A stretch of 49,906 nt of DNA from Lactobacillaceae bacterium UBA5807 (GTDB lineage: Bacteria > Bacillota > Bacilli > Lactobacillales > Lactobacillaceae): the NCBI GenBank assembly GCA_002418005.1, contig DIDF01000074.1:1-49906 (forward strand). Reading direction: 5' to 3'. Positions within the stretch are counted from its first letter, which is position 1. Every line of letters starts with the position of its first letter. The notes under the pieces were generated by a model, which was not told the DNA's origin, did not search any database, and worked only from the letters and a program-made list of their open reading frames with translations. Below are positions 35,367 through 44,071 of this stretch, in pieces. The position numbers and the translations under genes are program-made.

Positions 35367-35395
35367 TTGACATTTTAATAAAATCAGAGTAAATT
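35367..35395 (+). promoter_or_regulatory. Promoter of gshA
   Basis: TTGACA (35367-35372), a 17-base spacer and TAAATT (35390-35395), 25 bases before the start codon. Confidence 0.7.
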
Positions 35396-35419
35396 AACCA
35401 GAAAAGAAAGGACGTGGTG

Positions 35420-36721
35420 ATGATGAACAAACTTGAAAGTGACCGGAGGCAGTTAACGGCCGTGAACAGTCTGGTTGGCCTGGAAGTTGAGTCTCACCGC
35501 GTGAGCCCGGACGGAAAACTTAGTATGCTGCCTTACCCAAAGGCTTTGGGAGACGAGAAAAAGCATCACTTTATTAAGAACGATTTTTTGGAAACTCAAT
35601 CTGAAATGATTACTCCGCCAGTGAGTAGTAGCGGTGATGCTTTAAAATATTTAGGCGATTACCAACAAGCGCTAAGACATGCATTGGCTCCTGGCGAATT
35701 AATGTGGCCATACAGCATGCCGCCAAAGATTAGGGCTGACCATTCCGATATTCGAATTGCCCAAACGGATCGAGCGAGTTACGAATATCGGTTGGTCGTT
35801 GCTAAAAGAAGAATTATCGAACGGACTTCGGAGTGTGGAGTTCACGTTAATCTGGGATTTACAAATGAAGGCTTAAAAGCCCTGGGAATTACTTCAAAAG
35901 AACAAGAAGATCACGCTTATTTAAAAGCGGCAATTGGATTCTTTAAATATCGGTGGCTTTTGACTTACTTGTTTGGTTCAACCCCATTTGCTTTTGATAA
36001 TTACTTTGATGAGCAAACCACTTCGAATATTCCAAAGGGTGCTTTGCGTTCGATTAGAAATTCTCACTTTGGCTATGGAAATGGCGTTCCAGGAAGTTAT
36101 AAGAGCGTTACTGATTACGTCAACACAATCGAAAAGGCGGTTAGAGATAAAGACTTAATTGCTGATCGGGAATATTATGGAATTGTCCGGCTAAAGGGCG
36201 GTAGTGAACTAGAAGATATTGAAAGTGGGGGAATAAAGTATATCGAACTGAGAACCATGGACTTGGACCCACTTAACACACTTGGAATTTCTAAGCAGGC
36301 AATTGATTGGATTAAATTGATGTTTGCCTATTTTGTTGCCAATGGTGACGAACCCGGACCAGATACTGATAAAAATATTGCGCAGTATGAAAAGAAAAAT
36401 GACGCTGTTGCTTTGGAACAGGCTGATCAACCAACCCAATTTAAAGAAGAGGGCTTGGAATTTATTGACCGGTTAAACGAATTTACTTCAGAATCCCATG
36501 AAGATTTTGCCGATCCTCAATTACTTTCTGAAATGAAGGATCGATTTAATGATCCCCAGAAAACTGCCAGCGCTACTTTGATGGGTAAACTCAAGTCTTG
36601 GGATGTCCAAAACCTTTTTGAATTTTTAACTGAAAAAAGTAAGGATTATCAAAAATACTTTTTGTCCAAGCCTTTAATGGGGTTTGAAAATGAAACCAAA
36701 ATGAACAAAGTAAAGTCTTGA
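35420..36721 (+). CDS. gshA: Glutamate-cysteine ligase, GshA type
   Basis: The 433-residue cytosolic ATP-dependent ligase resembles the GshA half of Gram-positive GshAB. VGLEVESHRVSPDGKLSMLPYPKALG gives the Mg/glutamate site, ETQSEMITPPV the second metal-binding strand, and SMPP, GVHVNLGF and YIELRTMDLDP further active-site parts. There is no C-terminal ATP-grasp (GshB) part, so it makes gamma-glutamylcysteine or other gamma-glutamyl peptides, not glutathione by itself. The start ATG 35420 has AAAGGA 7 bases upstream; a GTG at 35414 is possible but too close to that site. It is a single-gene unit between promoter and terminator. Confidence 0.85.
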   Translation: MMNKLESDRRQLTAVNSLVGLEVESHRVSPDGKLSMLPYPKALGDEKKHHFIKNDFLETQSEMITPPVSSSGDALKYLGDYQQALRHALAPGELMWPYSMPPKIRADHSDIRIAQTDRASYEYRLVVAKRRIIERTSECGVHVNLGFTNEGLKALGITSKEQEDHAYLKAAIGFFKYRWLLTYLFGSTPFAFDNYFDEQTTSNIPKGALRSIRNSHFGYGNGVPGSYKSVTDYVNTIEKAVRDKDLIADREYYGIVRLKGGSELEDIESGGIKYIELRTMDLDPLNTLGISKQAIDWIKLMFAYFVANGDEPGPDTDKNIAQYEKKNDAVALEQADQPTQFKEEGLEFIDRLNEFTSESHEDFADPQLLSEMKDRFNDPQKTASATLMGKLKSWDVQNLFEFLTEKSKDYQKYFLSKPLMGFENETKMNKVKS

Positions 36722-36785
36722 GATCTTTGCAGATTGGCACTCCTGTTGATTTGCCAAAAGAAGCCTAAGGGAAAAAGATACTTTC

Positions 36786-36825
36786 AAAAAACCATTTAAC
36801 TGAACTTTCCAGTTAAATGGTTTTT
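36786..36825. terminator. Bidirectional terminator between gshA and the ROK kinase
   Basis: AAAAACCATTTAACTG (36787-36802) and its complement (36810-36825) form a 16-bp stem around a 7-base loop. Confidence 0.85.
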
Positions 36826-36850
36826 GTGTTCTTAATCAAAAAAGTTTTGA

Positions 36851-37726
36851 TTATTTATTTAGTTCCTTTAAAGCTAATGCGAAGTTCCCAACAGTAGCCG
36901 AACCATTTTCCTTAACCATTGGCATAACGATATAATCATTTAAATTGCCGACTTCAACGTAATCATTGAGTAATTTAGCAAACTCAGCGCGAACTTTTAC
37001 CAAGAACGGTTCGCTGACGACACCGCCGCCAAAAACAATTTTGGCAGGGCGAAACATTAAGGTTGCTTGAATTGCGGCCTGAGCAACGTAGAATGCCATA
37101 ATGTCCCATACGTGGTCAGTTAAAGGAACATCCTTGCCTTTTTTGCCGGTTCTTGCCTCAAAGGTTGGACCAGCAACAAGTCCTTCCAGACAATCACCAT
37201 GAAATGGGCAAATCCCTGGGAAGTCTAGGTCATCAGGATGACGCTTTAAGCGAACATGGCCTGCTTCAGGATGCCCCAATTCACCAAGAAAATGACCATT
37301 TGAAATAAAACCGGCCCCAACTCCAGTCCCAATTGTGTAGTAAGCTAATGAATTTATTTTCTGATTGAACAGCGTAGCCATGACATATTCTCCGTATGCA
37401 GACCCATTGACGTCGGTTGTCCAGTAAATTGGAATATTAAAGTTTTCTTTGAACCATCCGAGAAAGTCGGTATCTTTCCAACCCTCTTTTGGAGTGTTGG
37501 TAATAAAACCATATTTTTTGTGGTAACGGCGAATCTCGATTGGGCCAAAAGAGGCGATTGAAAGAGCCTTTAATTCTGGATATTTTTTGAAATAATCGAT
37601 GGCTTTTTGTAAAGTTTCTTTTGGAGTAGTAGTTGGAAATACATATCTATCAAGAATTCGATAATCGTCATTTCCGACTGCACAAACAAATTTTGTTCCA
37701 CCAGCTTCAATGCTTCCAAGTAACAT
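36851..37726 (-). CDS. scrK: ROK-family fructokinase
   Basis: The 291-residue cytosolic kinase has the ATP phosphate loop GSIEAGGTKFVCAVG, the catalytic aspartate D105 in YWTTDVNGSAYGEY, YYTIGTGVGAGFI, and zinc ligands H157, C173, H176 and C179 in GHVRLKR...CPFHGDC. The EAGGTK opening and this zinc box are typical of ScrK-like fructokinases, which make fructose 6-phosphate; glucose or mannose cannot be excluded. Start ATG 37726 with GGGGAAG upstream; the in-frame frame extends further but the ribosome binding site decides. Two cre-type sites flank the promoter, so glucose or sucrose-type repression is likely. Confidence 0.85.
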   Translation of the reverse strand: MLLGSIEAGGTKFVCAVGNDDYRILDRYVFPTTTPKETLQKAIDYFKKYPELKALSIASFGPIEIRRYHKKYGFITNTPKEGWKDTDFLGWFKENFNIPIYWTTDVNGSAYGEYVMATLFNQKINSLAYYTIGTGVGAGFISNGHFLGELGHPEAGHVRLKRHPDDLDFPGICPFHGDCLEGLVAGPTFEARTGKKGKDVPLTDHVWDIMAFYVAQAAIQATLMFRPAKIVFGGGVVSEPFLVKVRAEFAKLLNDYVEVGNLNDYIVMPMVKENGSATVGNFALALKELNK

Positions 37727-37753
37727 AAGTCTTCCCCTTTTACAAAAAAATTT

Positions 37754-37804
37754 AGTAAACGATTTCACGACTTTAATTATCTTTTATATAAAAAAGTAAG
37801 TCAA
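37754..37804 (-). promoter_or_regulatory. Promoter of the fructokinase gene with downstream cre site
   Basis: On the minus strand TTGACT (37799-37804), a 17-base spacer and GATAAT (37776-37781) form the promoter. TGAAATCGTTTACT (37754-37767) fits cre at 13 of 14 positions and covers the first transcribed bases, a repressing position. Confidence 0.75.
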
Positions 37805-37852
37805 TGGACTTTTTCGTTATCTGACATCCATAAAGTTAAACCAAAGGGGAAA

Positions 37853-37866
37853 TGTAAACGATTACA
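37853..37866. promoter_or_regulatory. Perfect cre-type site upstream of the fructokinase promoter
   Basis: TGTAAACGATTACA matches TGWNANCGNTNWCA at all 14 positions. The surrounding arms (AAATGTAA/TTACATTT, extendable to AGGG/CCCT) could also form a hairpin after the flavoprotein gene. Confidence 0.75.
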
Positions 37867-37899
37867 TTTTCCCTATATAACTTTTACAATAAATTAATT

Positions 37900-39234
37900 T
37901 TAAAAATAAAAGTAGCTTAAATCACTAGCGGTACTTGGATAAATTGGAATTCTTGCTGAAACGTCTGTTGGTGAAACTTTATCATTAATTATTTCCGTAA
38001 AGTAATTAATAAGCTCCTCGGCGTTGACTGAAAGGACAACAGCTCCCACCAGTAAACCAGAATCTTTATCGATAATTGTTGCCACCTGAGCATTTTGATC
38101 CATTAAACGGTGGTAAGAGTACCAACCACCCACCTGCTGATTTAATATTTTATATTTATTAGTTTGAGCTTGCGCGGTCTCTAAACTAACGCCAACTTCT
38201 GCAAGTTCTGGGCTTGAAAAGACAATTTCTGGAACCGCTGGATAAGAAATTGGTTCTTTTTGCTTAAGGATGTTCTCAGCAGCATATTTTCCTTCAAGAG
38301 ATGCGACTGGGGTTAATTTAGGCTGGGTTTTGTCAATGACGTCGCCGACCGCATAGATGTTGGATAGACTGGTTTGTAGGTGATTGTTTACTTTAATTCC
38401 CTTACTTGAAGCTTTAATCCCTATTTTGGCTAAATTAAGTCCCTTGATGTTGGCTGGTCGGCCAATTGCACTAATCATCATATCAACTTTAGTCTCACCA
38501 TCAGTGGCCTTTACACTCACTGAACCATTATTCTCAGTTAAAGATTTAATTTGACTATTCCAGTGGAATTTTATTCCTCTTTCTGAGAGGATCTTGGCTA
38601 ATTCATTTGTGTAATCTGTAGAAAAACGGCGAAGAATTCGATCGTTATGCTGAAAGATATGAACAGTGGCTCCAGAAACTCTGGCAATATTTGCTAATTC
38701 AATGGCCACAAAGCCACTACCAACAAAACCAATGGTTTTTGGCAGCTGTTTCATACTAAGAAAGTCATCACTTGTTGCGAACAAATTTTTACCAGGTAAA
38801 TCAGGGATCGCCGGAAAAGCGCCGGTAGCAATTATAAAGTTGTCAGCAGAGATTTGTTTTTGATCAACCATAACTGTGTGAGAATTAACGAAGCTTGCTG
38901 ATCCATGAATAGTGGCTACCCCAGCGGATTTTAGACCCGACTTGGTACCTGTTGGCACGCTGTCAGTATAGCTGCGCTTAAATTTCATTAAGGCTGGCCA
39001 GTCAATATTGGACTGGCTTTTTAAACCGGTTGAGGAAAACCGTTGTTCCTGAAGCTTTTCATTAATAACTCCATAAAGAATTTTCTTGGGATCACAGCCT
39101 CGATTAGGACAGGTTCCACCCCACAAATCACTTTCAATTATCATTACCTTCTGGTGTGGACTTAGCGAGTATGCTGCAGCATTTCCTGCTGGTCCCGCTC
39201 CAATAATCACCGTATCAAAATGGTTTTCTTGCAT
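37900..39234 (-). CDS. Glutathione-reductase-like FAD/NAD(P) disulfide oxidoreductase
   Basis: The 444-residue flavoprotein has the FAD motif VIIGAGPAGNAAAYSL, the redox pair in GGTCPNRGCDPKK (CxxxxC), the second nucleotide site GFVGSGFVAIELANIARVSG, and the FAD-ribose motif NIYAVGDVIDKTQPKLTPVA. This is the plan of glutathione reductase/dihydrolipoamide dehydrogenase. The C-terminal catalytic His-Glu region, usually HPTxSE, reads YPSTASD here, so the acid-base histidine is replaced by tyrosine. Its substrate is therefore uncertain (glutathione, gamma-glutamylcysteine, CoA disulfide or a metal are options). Start ATG 39234 with AGGAGGT. It is near gshA, with the fructokinase gene between. Confidence 0.8.
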   Translation of the reverse strand: MQENHFDTVIIGAGPAGNAAAYSLSPHQKVMIIESDLWGGTCPNRGCDPKKILYGVINEKLQEQRFSSTGLKSQSNIDWPALMKFKRSYTDSVPTGTKSGLKSAGVATIHGSASFVNSHTVMVDQKQISADNFIIATGAFPAIPDLPGKNLFATSDDFLSMKQLPKTIGFVGSGFVAIELANIARVSGATVHIFQHNDRILRRFSTDYTNELAKILSERGIKFHWNSQIKSLTENNGSVSVKATDGETKVDMMISAIGRPANIKGLNLAKIGIKASSKGIKVNNHLQTSLSNIYAVGDVIDKTQPKLTPVASLEGKYAAENILKQKEPISYPAVPEIVFSSPELAEVGVSLETAQAQTNKYKILNQQVGGWYSYHRLMDQNAQVATIIDKDSGLLVGAVVLSVNAEELINYFTEIINDKVSPTDVSARIPIYPSTASDLSYFYF

Positions 39235-39575
39235 TTGAATTACCTCCTGATATCTTCCTTCATTGTTCTTATTGTGGTTCTGTTGGTAAGCAAAGACAAT
39301 GATAAAATTAGGATAGTATCAGCCAATTTATGCATAAAAATACACCTAAAAGTGTGTAAATATTAGTAAATATAATCACAATCTTAGATGTTTACTTGTA
39401 AACGTACACATGTAAACGAGTTTTCACTGACATATCCATGTGAGGTATTTTAAATATATTTGCATAAAAACATATATTTTGCTTGCAAACCAATCTAATC
39501 TAATTATAATAAGTAACTAACAAAATTAGTTTTTGTCTCATTTTAGGAAGAGAATTTGATTAGGGAGGAACAAGC
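39235..39575. promoter_or_regulatory. Divergent control region: cre-like site and promoter of the MHS transporter
   Basis: 341 bases without a gene. TGTAAACGTACACA (39397-39410) fits cre at 13 of 14 positions. For the plus-strand gene TTGCAA (39483-39488), a 16-base spacer and TATAAT (39505-39510) form a good promoter. The stretch is very AT-rich with repeated TTGCATAAAA/ATATATTTTGC-like words (about 39450-39490) and a TTTATGCATAAA palindrome near 39327. No small gene was seen. Confidence 0.65.
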
Positions 39576-40907
39576 ATGCAAGTTATTAATAGTAAAAGAA
39601 TTACCAGCAATATCATTAAAGGATCGCTGGGTAATCTAATTGAATGGTTTGACTGGTACGTATATGCTTCCTTTGCAATTTACTTTGCAAAATCCTTTTT
39701 CCCCAGTGGTGACCAAACATCGCAGTTGTTGAGTGCAGCGGCAATATTTGCAGTTGGCTTTTTGATGCGACCAATTGGCAGTTTAATAATGGGAAAATTT
39801 GCCGACCAGCATGGGCGAAAGGCGGCCTTAACCGTTTCTGTCAGTATTATGGCGACTGGGTCATTTTTAATTGCGCTGATTCCAACCTATTCAACTATTG
39901 GAGTATATGCCCCAATTCTGTTAGTTTTAATTAGGATGATTCAAGGCCTTTCTCTGGGTGGTGAATACGGCATTTCTGCTACCTACCTTTCTGAAATGGC
40001 CAGTGCAGGTCATAGAGGGTATTACGCATCCTTCCAGTATGTTACTTTAATTAGTGGTCAACTGCTAGCTTTGATTGTTCAAATCGTCTTACAAGGCAGT
40101 CTTACCACTGCTCAACTAAACTCTTTTGGTTGGCGAATTCCTTTTGCGATTGGTGCAATGGGGGCCCTAGTTGTTTTGTACCTGAGACTGTCAATGGATG
40201 AAACTTCTCAGTTCAAACAAGAAGCCAAGACAAAACAAAAACGTGGGACTCTGCGTCAGTTGGCTAAATATCCTAATCAAGTTCTGACGGTTGTTGGACT
40301 AACCCTTGGTGGAACGATTTCTTTTTATACCTTTACAACTTATATGCAGAAATACATGATCAATACGCTAGGATTACAGCCCAAGGTTGTTACAGTGATT
40401 AACTTTGCAGCGTTGTTTATCTACATGTTGATGCAACCAATTTATGGGCGATTGTCGGATAAGATTGGCAGAAAACCGCTTCTTTATTGGTTTGGAATTT
40501 TAGGTACATTGTTAACAGTTCCAATCTTTGTGGGGCTGAAATACTTCTCCAATCCAATTGCTTCATTTTTACTAATGTTGGCAGGCCTGGCCATCGTAAG
40601 TGGATATACTTCAGTAAATGCTGTGGTTAAAGCTGAATTATTCCCAACTGAAATTCGGGCCTTAGGAGTTGGCTTTCCTTATGGGATGACTGTGGCAGTA
40701 TTTGGTGGAACCGTTGAATACGTTGCATTATGGTTAAAGCATATCGGTCACGAAGACTGGTTCTTCTTCTACGTTTCTGCAACAGTGCTTATTAGTTTAA
40801 TTGTTTATGCAAGAATGCTGGAGACTTCCAAGAACTCTTCCTTGGACCAAAAAGCAGATTATGGGGTAAAAACTCCAGAACAGTTGTCTAACCAAAACCA
40901 AATTTAA
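39576..40907 (+). CDS. MHS-family metabolite:H+ symporter (MFS)
   Basis: The 443-residue membrane protein has 12 hydrophobic segments and the MHS (metabolite:H+ symporter) signature: SLGNLIEWFDWYVYASFAIYFAKSFFP at segment 1, FLMRPIGSLIMGKFADQHGRKAAL (motif A), GLSLGGEYGISATYLSEMASAGHRGYYASFQYV at segments 4-5, and YGRLSDKIGRKPLLYW. Relatives carry 2-oxoglutarate, shikimate, proline/betaine or citrate; the sequence does not decide. Start ATG 39576 with GGGAGGAA ahead. Single-gene unit that diverges from the flavoprotein gene. Confidence 0.87.
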   Translation: MQVINSKRITSNIIKGSLGNLIEWFDWYVYASFAIYFAKSFFPSGDQTSQLLSAAAIFAVGFLMRPIGSLIMGKFADQHGRKAALTVSVSIMATGSFLIALIPTYSTIGVYAPILLVLIRMIQGLSLGGEYGISATYLSEMASAGHRGYYASFQYVTLISGQLLALIVQIVLQGSLTTAQLNSFGWRIPFAIGAMGALVVLYLRLSMDETSQFKQEAKTKQKRGTLRQLAKYPNQVLTVVGLTLGGTISFYTFTTYMQKYMINTLGLQPKVVTVINFAALFIYMLMQPIYGRLSDKIGRKPLLYWFGILGTLLTVPIFVGLKYFSNPIASFLLMLAGLAIVSGYTSVNAVVKAELFPTEIRALGVGFPYGMTVAVFGGTVEYVALWLKHIGHEDWFFFYVSATVLISLIVYARMLETSKNSSLDQKADYGVKTPEQLSNQNQI

Positions 40908-40935
40908 TTCAGATATTGGAAAATAAGTGGTATTT

Positions 40936-40988
40936 GAAACAGTAAAAGACCAAGGCAATTAATAATTACCTTGGTCTTTTACTGTTTC
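40936..40988. terminator. Bidirectional terminator between convergent transporter genes
   Basis: GAAACAGTAAAAGACCAAGG (40936-40955) and its exact complement (40969-40988) form a 20-bp stem. It lies between the MHS gene (+) and the sugar symporter (-). Confidence 0.85.
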
Positions 40989-40995
40989 ATTTTAT

Positions 40996-42387
40996 TTAAT
41001 TGGATTGATTAGTTGTGGCTTTAGTCTTTGACTTAGCACGCATTTCAAGTTCAATTTCCTCAAGAGTTTTCCCTCTTGTTTCAGGAACCATGTAAATAAC
41101 AAAGAAGATTGAGATAAATGCGAAGAAGGCAAATACGGCAAATGGACCACCGACATTGTTGTTAAATGCAGCTAACAGAACCAAGAAGAATTGTGAAACG
41201 ATGAAGTTTCCAATCCAGTTGGCAGCTGAACCGATTGAAGTTCCGACACCACGAACATTCAATGGGAAGATTTCACCAATCATTAACCAGCAAATAGGAC
41301 CCCATGAAACGGCAAAACCAAAAATGTAAACCGCGATTAAGATCATTGTTGGAACGGCTGCCTGCTTAACACTTAACGTAAAGTTCAATACTGACAAAGT
41401 TCCAATAGCAATTGTCATAACGATTGAACCAAAAAGCAAAATTGTTTTTCTGTTAAATTTATCCATAATCTTGTATGCTAACAAGGTGCAAAGGAAGTTC
41501 ACAACACCAATTCCGACTGAAATCCAAATTGCATCGCTTTCAGCGAAACCGAAACCTTTAATAAATACTTGAGGTAAGAAGTAAATAATTGAGTTAATTC
41601 CAACTAATTGCTGTAAGAACATCAAACAAACAGCAACAATAACAGCTGGTCTAGCAAAAGTAACTAATTCTTTAAGTCCGCCCTTAGGTTGGTTGGCAAT
41701 CTCTTGAATGTCACTTAACTCTTTATCAGGATCCTCACCAGTACCTGCTCGAAGTCCATGTAAAACATCACGAGCTTCATCGATTTTGCCTTTTTCAACA
41801 AGGTAACGAGGTGACTCTGGTAAGACAATTGAACCGACAAACAAAATTACTGAAGGAATCAATGCTGAACCGAGCATCCAGCGCCAATCTCTTAGACCTA
41901 ATAGGTTGTGATGAAGAAATCCTAAGTTAGAAGCATATGCTAACAGAATTCCTAAAGTAATCATTAACTGAAACATTGTTCCAAGCGATCCACGATGGGG
42001 AGCGTCAGCAAGTTCTGCTAAGTAGGCAGGAGTTAATGCTGAAGCAGATCCAACGGCGAAGCCAAGAATAATTCTGGCAATGATCATTGAAATAAATCCT
42101 TGGGCGAACATGGCTGCAGCTGATCCAATAATAAATAGAATAGATGCAAGTAATAATAGCTTTTTTCGGCCATATTTGTCTGATAAGGACCCAATAGACA
42201 AAGCACCAATTGATGAACCAATCAGAACTGAAGAAACAATAAAACCGGTTTGTTCAACGTTTAGATTGAAGTTAGCCTCAATTAAAGGTGAAGCTCCAGA
42301 AATGATACCAGTATCAAATCCAAACAACAAACCGCCTAAAGCACCAAAAACAAATATAAAGAACGTGCTTAAATGACGTCTTTGCAT
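40996..42387 (-). CDS. Sugar:H+ symporter, MFS SP family
   Basis: The 463-residue protein has 12 membrane segments and the sugar-porter signatures: GALGGLLFGFDTGIISGASP in segment 1, GSLSDKYGRKKLLL (motif A), RIILGFAVGSASALTPAYLAELADAPHRGSLGT, LPESPRYLVEKGK, and SWGPICWLMIGEIFPLNVRG, and it ends PETRGKTLEEIE. It imports a hexose, pentose or polyol with a proton, like XylE, AraE or IolT. Start ATG 42387 with AGGAG 9 bases upstream. A cre-like site overlaps its promoter, so catabolite repression is likely. It is transcribed alone. Confidence 0.88.
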   Translation of the reverse strand: MQRRHLSTFFIFVFGALGGLLFGFDTGIISGASPLIEANFNLNVEQTGFIVSSVLIGSSIGALSIGSLSDKYGRKKLLLLASILFIIGSAAAMFAQGFISMIIARIILGFAVGSASALTPAYLAELADAPHRGSLGTMFQLMITLGILLAYASNLGFLHHNLLGLRDWRWMLGSALIPSVILFVGSIVLPESPRYLVEKGKIDEARDVLHGLRAGTGEDPDKELSDIQEIANQPKGGLKELVTFARPAVIVAVCLMFLQQLVGINSIIYFLPQVFIKGFGFAESDAIWISVGIGVVNFLCTLLAYKIMDKFNRKTILLFGSIVMTIAIGTLSVLNFTLSVKQAAVPTMILIAVYIFGFAVSWGPICWLMIGEIFPLNVRGVGTSIGSAANWIGNFIVSQFFLVLLAAFNNNVGGPFAVFAFFAFISIFFVIYMVPETRGKTLEEIELEMRAKSKTKATTNQSN

Positions 42388-42421
42388 AATCACAATCTCC
42401 TTTTAAATTGTTTACATTACC

Positions 42422-42449
42422 ATTGTAAGCGTTTAAGTGAAAGGAGCAA
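42422..42449 (-). promoter_or_regulatory. Promoter of the sugar symporter with overlapping cre-like site
   Basis: On the minus strand TTGCTC (42444-42449), a 16-base spacer and TACAAT (42422-42427). TGTAAGCGTTTAAG (42424-42437, plus strand) fits cre at 12 of 14 positions and covers the -10 box. Confidence 0.65.
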
Positions 42450-42494
42450 GGGCTTACACTCACTTTCTTTTTCATTATGTGAAAGCGTGAGTTG

Positions 42495-42542
42495 TAAAAA
42501 GCCCACAATGCTTAATTTTAGAAAGCTTTTGCGGACTTTTTA
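42495..42542 (-). terminator. Terminator of pepD
   Basis: An imperfect stem of AAAAAG-CC-CAA-GCTT and AAGCTTTTG-GG-CTTTTT surrounds an AT-rich loop, just after the pepD stop. Confidence 0.65.
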
Positions 42543-42571
42543 TAATAAAATTATAATTAAATATTTTTAAG

Positions 42572-43978
42572 TTAATCGTTTAATGTGAATTTCAGTTTCA
42601 TGTTAGGGGTACCAAGTTTTACCATATCATCCAACAACTTAGTGGCATTCTTCATGTAAACTTCAGCCATTTTTTCATTGGTATTTTCCAAAAAAGTGGA
42701 AACGTCTTTTTGATTCTTATATTCTTTATCAGCTTGAATTTGTAAATGACGGCATTCGGCAACGGTGTTTTGTTCAAAAGTGTCTTCTTTATCACTGTAA
42801 AGATTGAAGTTGTAATCTCCCAGCAAACCAGCAATTCTGCTTAACCAATAAACGCTGTCCAACGATAAATCGTCTTTTGTATCTTTATATGCTTTTGGCG
42901 TGTCGTTAATATTTGCATAGAATGGTACCACGGCATTAAAAGTGTTTGGACCAAAGGCTAACCAATGGATTGCTGCAATTTTCTCCGGGACATCATTTCT
43001 GATTTGTAAGATGTGGCACTCCTGATTTCGGTTGATTCCAATAGGTCTAAAGTATTTCTTGTCTTCCGGGGCACCCTTTCCGTAAACATCATACGGAGTA
43101 CTTTGATAATGAGAGCTTAGGGCAACCTTGACATCTTCGACGCTCAGCTTTTTCTCGGCATGGCAGATGAAAGGTAAGTCTTGGTCAATGGGATCCTGTT
43201 CGGTACTTGGGTTAAATAATTTTTGAATATACCAAGCTCGCGGATTGTTGTAGCGAGTATCTTTGTATGTTGAACTTCCAACGGTGTGACGAAGATTTAA
43301 TCCATTTTTATCAGGGTTTAAATGATAGGTTTCAATAATATTCTTTAAATCTGGTGATGATAAAGTATTTTCAGAATCAAAATCAAAACTATCAATATTT
43401 AAACGATTAGGAGCAGCCACATAGGCATCGTCTGGAATTCTAACGGCAGCCCATTGGTGACCGGCAATTGATTCAAAATACCAAATATTGTCTTTATCAG
43501 AAAAGGCAATCGCATTGGTCTCGTATGTCCCGTATTTTTCTAGAAGTGAGCCCAGTCTTTGTGCTCCTTCTTTAGCAGAATGAATGTAGGGAAGGGTGAT
43601 TGTCAGCATATCTTCTTCGCTGATTCCTTCTTTAACGAAAGGATCTACCCCGAGAACTCTAGAATTGGTGGTGATAGTTTCGGTTGAACTCATGGCGACA
43701 TTATCACTGTTAATTCCTGATTCACCCCAAACACCAACTTTATTGACTGCATCAGGAGTTGAAGTATATCTTAGTGGATTATCGGGGAGATCAATTTCCA
43801 AACTGGTTAAGACAGATTTATAATGCTTTGGCTGTTGATCTGGTTCAATAACCACGAACTTTTTAGCGTTAATTGGGACACCAGCGTCTTCGTTTCTAGC
43901 GATTATTGTTGAACCATCTACAGTAGCTTTTTTCCCAACAAGAATTGTTGTGCAGGATGGGCGACTTTTTTTTGACAT
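42572..43978 (-). CDS. pepD: Dipeptidase, C69 family (PepD)
   Basis: The 468-residue cytosolic N-terminal-nucleophile dipeptidase has the conserved SCTTILVGKKATVDGSTIIARNEDAG block; C9 is the nucleophile after removal of eight residues, as in C69 enzymes. GVWGESGINSDNVAMSSTETITTN, GTYETNAIAFSDKDNIWYFE and YDVYGKGAPEDKKYFRPIGINRNQECHILQ are family motifs. It splits dipeptides that PepC and other enzymes leave. Start ATG 43978 with GAAGGA ahead; the in-frame extension to 44050 would put the nucleophile far from the N-terminus and is rejected. Single-gene unit. Confidence 0.9.
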   Translation of the reverse strand: MSKKSRPSCTTILVGKKATVDGSTIIARNEDAGVPINAKKFVVIEPDQQPKHYKSVLTSLEIDLPDNPLRYTSTPDAVNKVGVWGESGINSDNVAMSSTETITTNSRVLGVDPFVKEGISEEDMLTITLPYIHSAKEGAQRLGSLLEKYGTYETNAIAFSDKDNIWYFESIAGHQWAAVRIPDDAYVAAPNRLNIDSFDFDSENTLSSPDLKNIIETYHLNPDKNGLNLRHTVGSSTYKDTRYNNPRAWYIQKLFNPSTEQDPIDQDLPFICHAEKKLSVEDVKVALSSHYQSTPYDVYGKGAPEDKKYFRPIGINRNQECHILQIRNDVPEKIAAIHWLAFGPNTFNAVVPFYANINDTPKAYKDTKDDLSLDSVYWLSRIAGLLGDYNFNLYSDKEDTFEQNTVAECRHLQIQADKEYKNQKDVSTFLENTNEKMAEVYMKNATKLLDDMVKLGTPNMKLKFTLND

Positions 43979-44042
43979 AAAAGATCCTTCTTTCAAAATT
44001 AAATAACATGTTTCTTCTATTGTAATTGTTTCCACCCAAAAT

Positions 44043-44071
44043 AAAAACACACTTTTTCAGTGTGCTTTTTT
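44043..44071 (-). terminator. Terminator of the SGNH protein gene
   Basis: AAAAACACACT and AGTGTG-CTTTTT form a short stem with a T-rich flank on both strands, directly after the stop codon. Confidence 0.7.
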
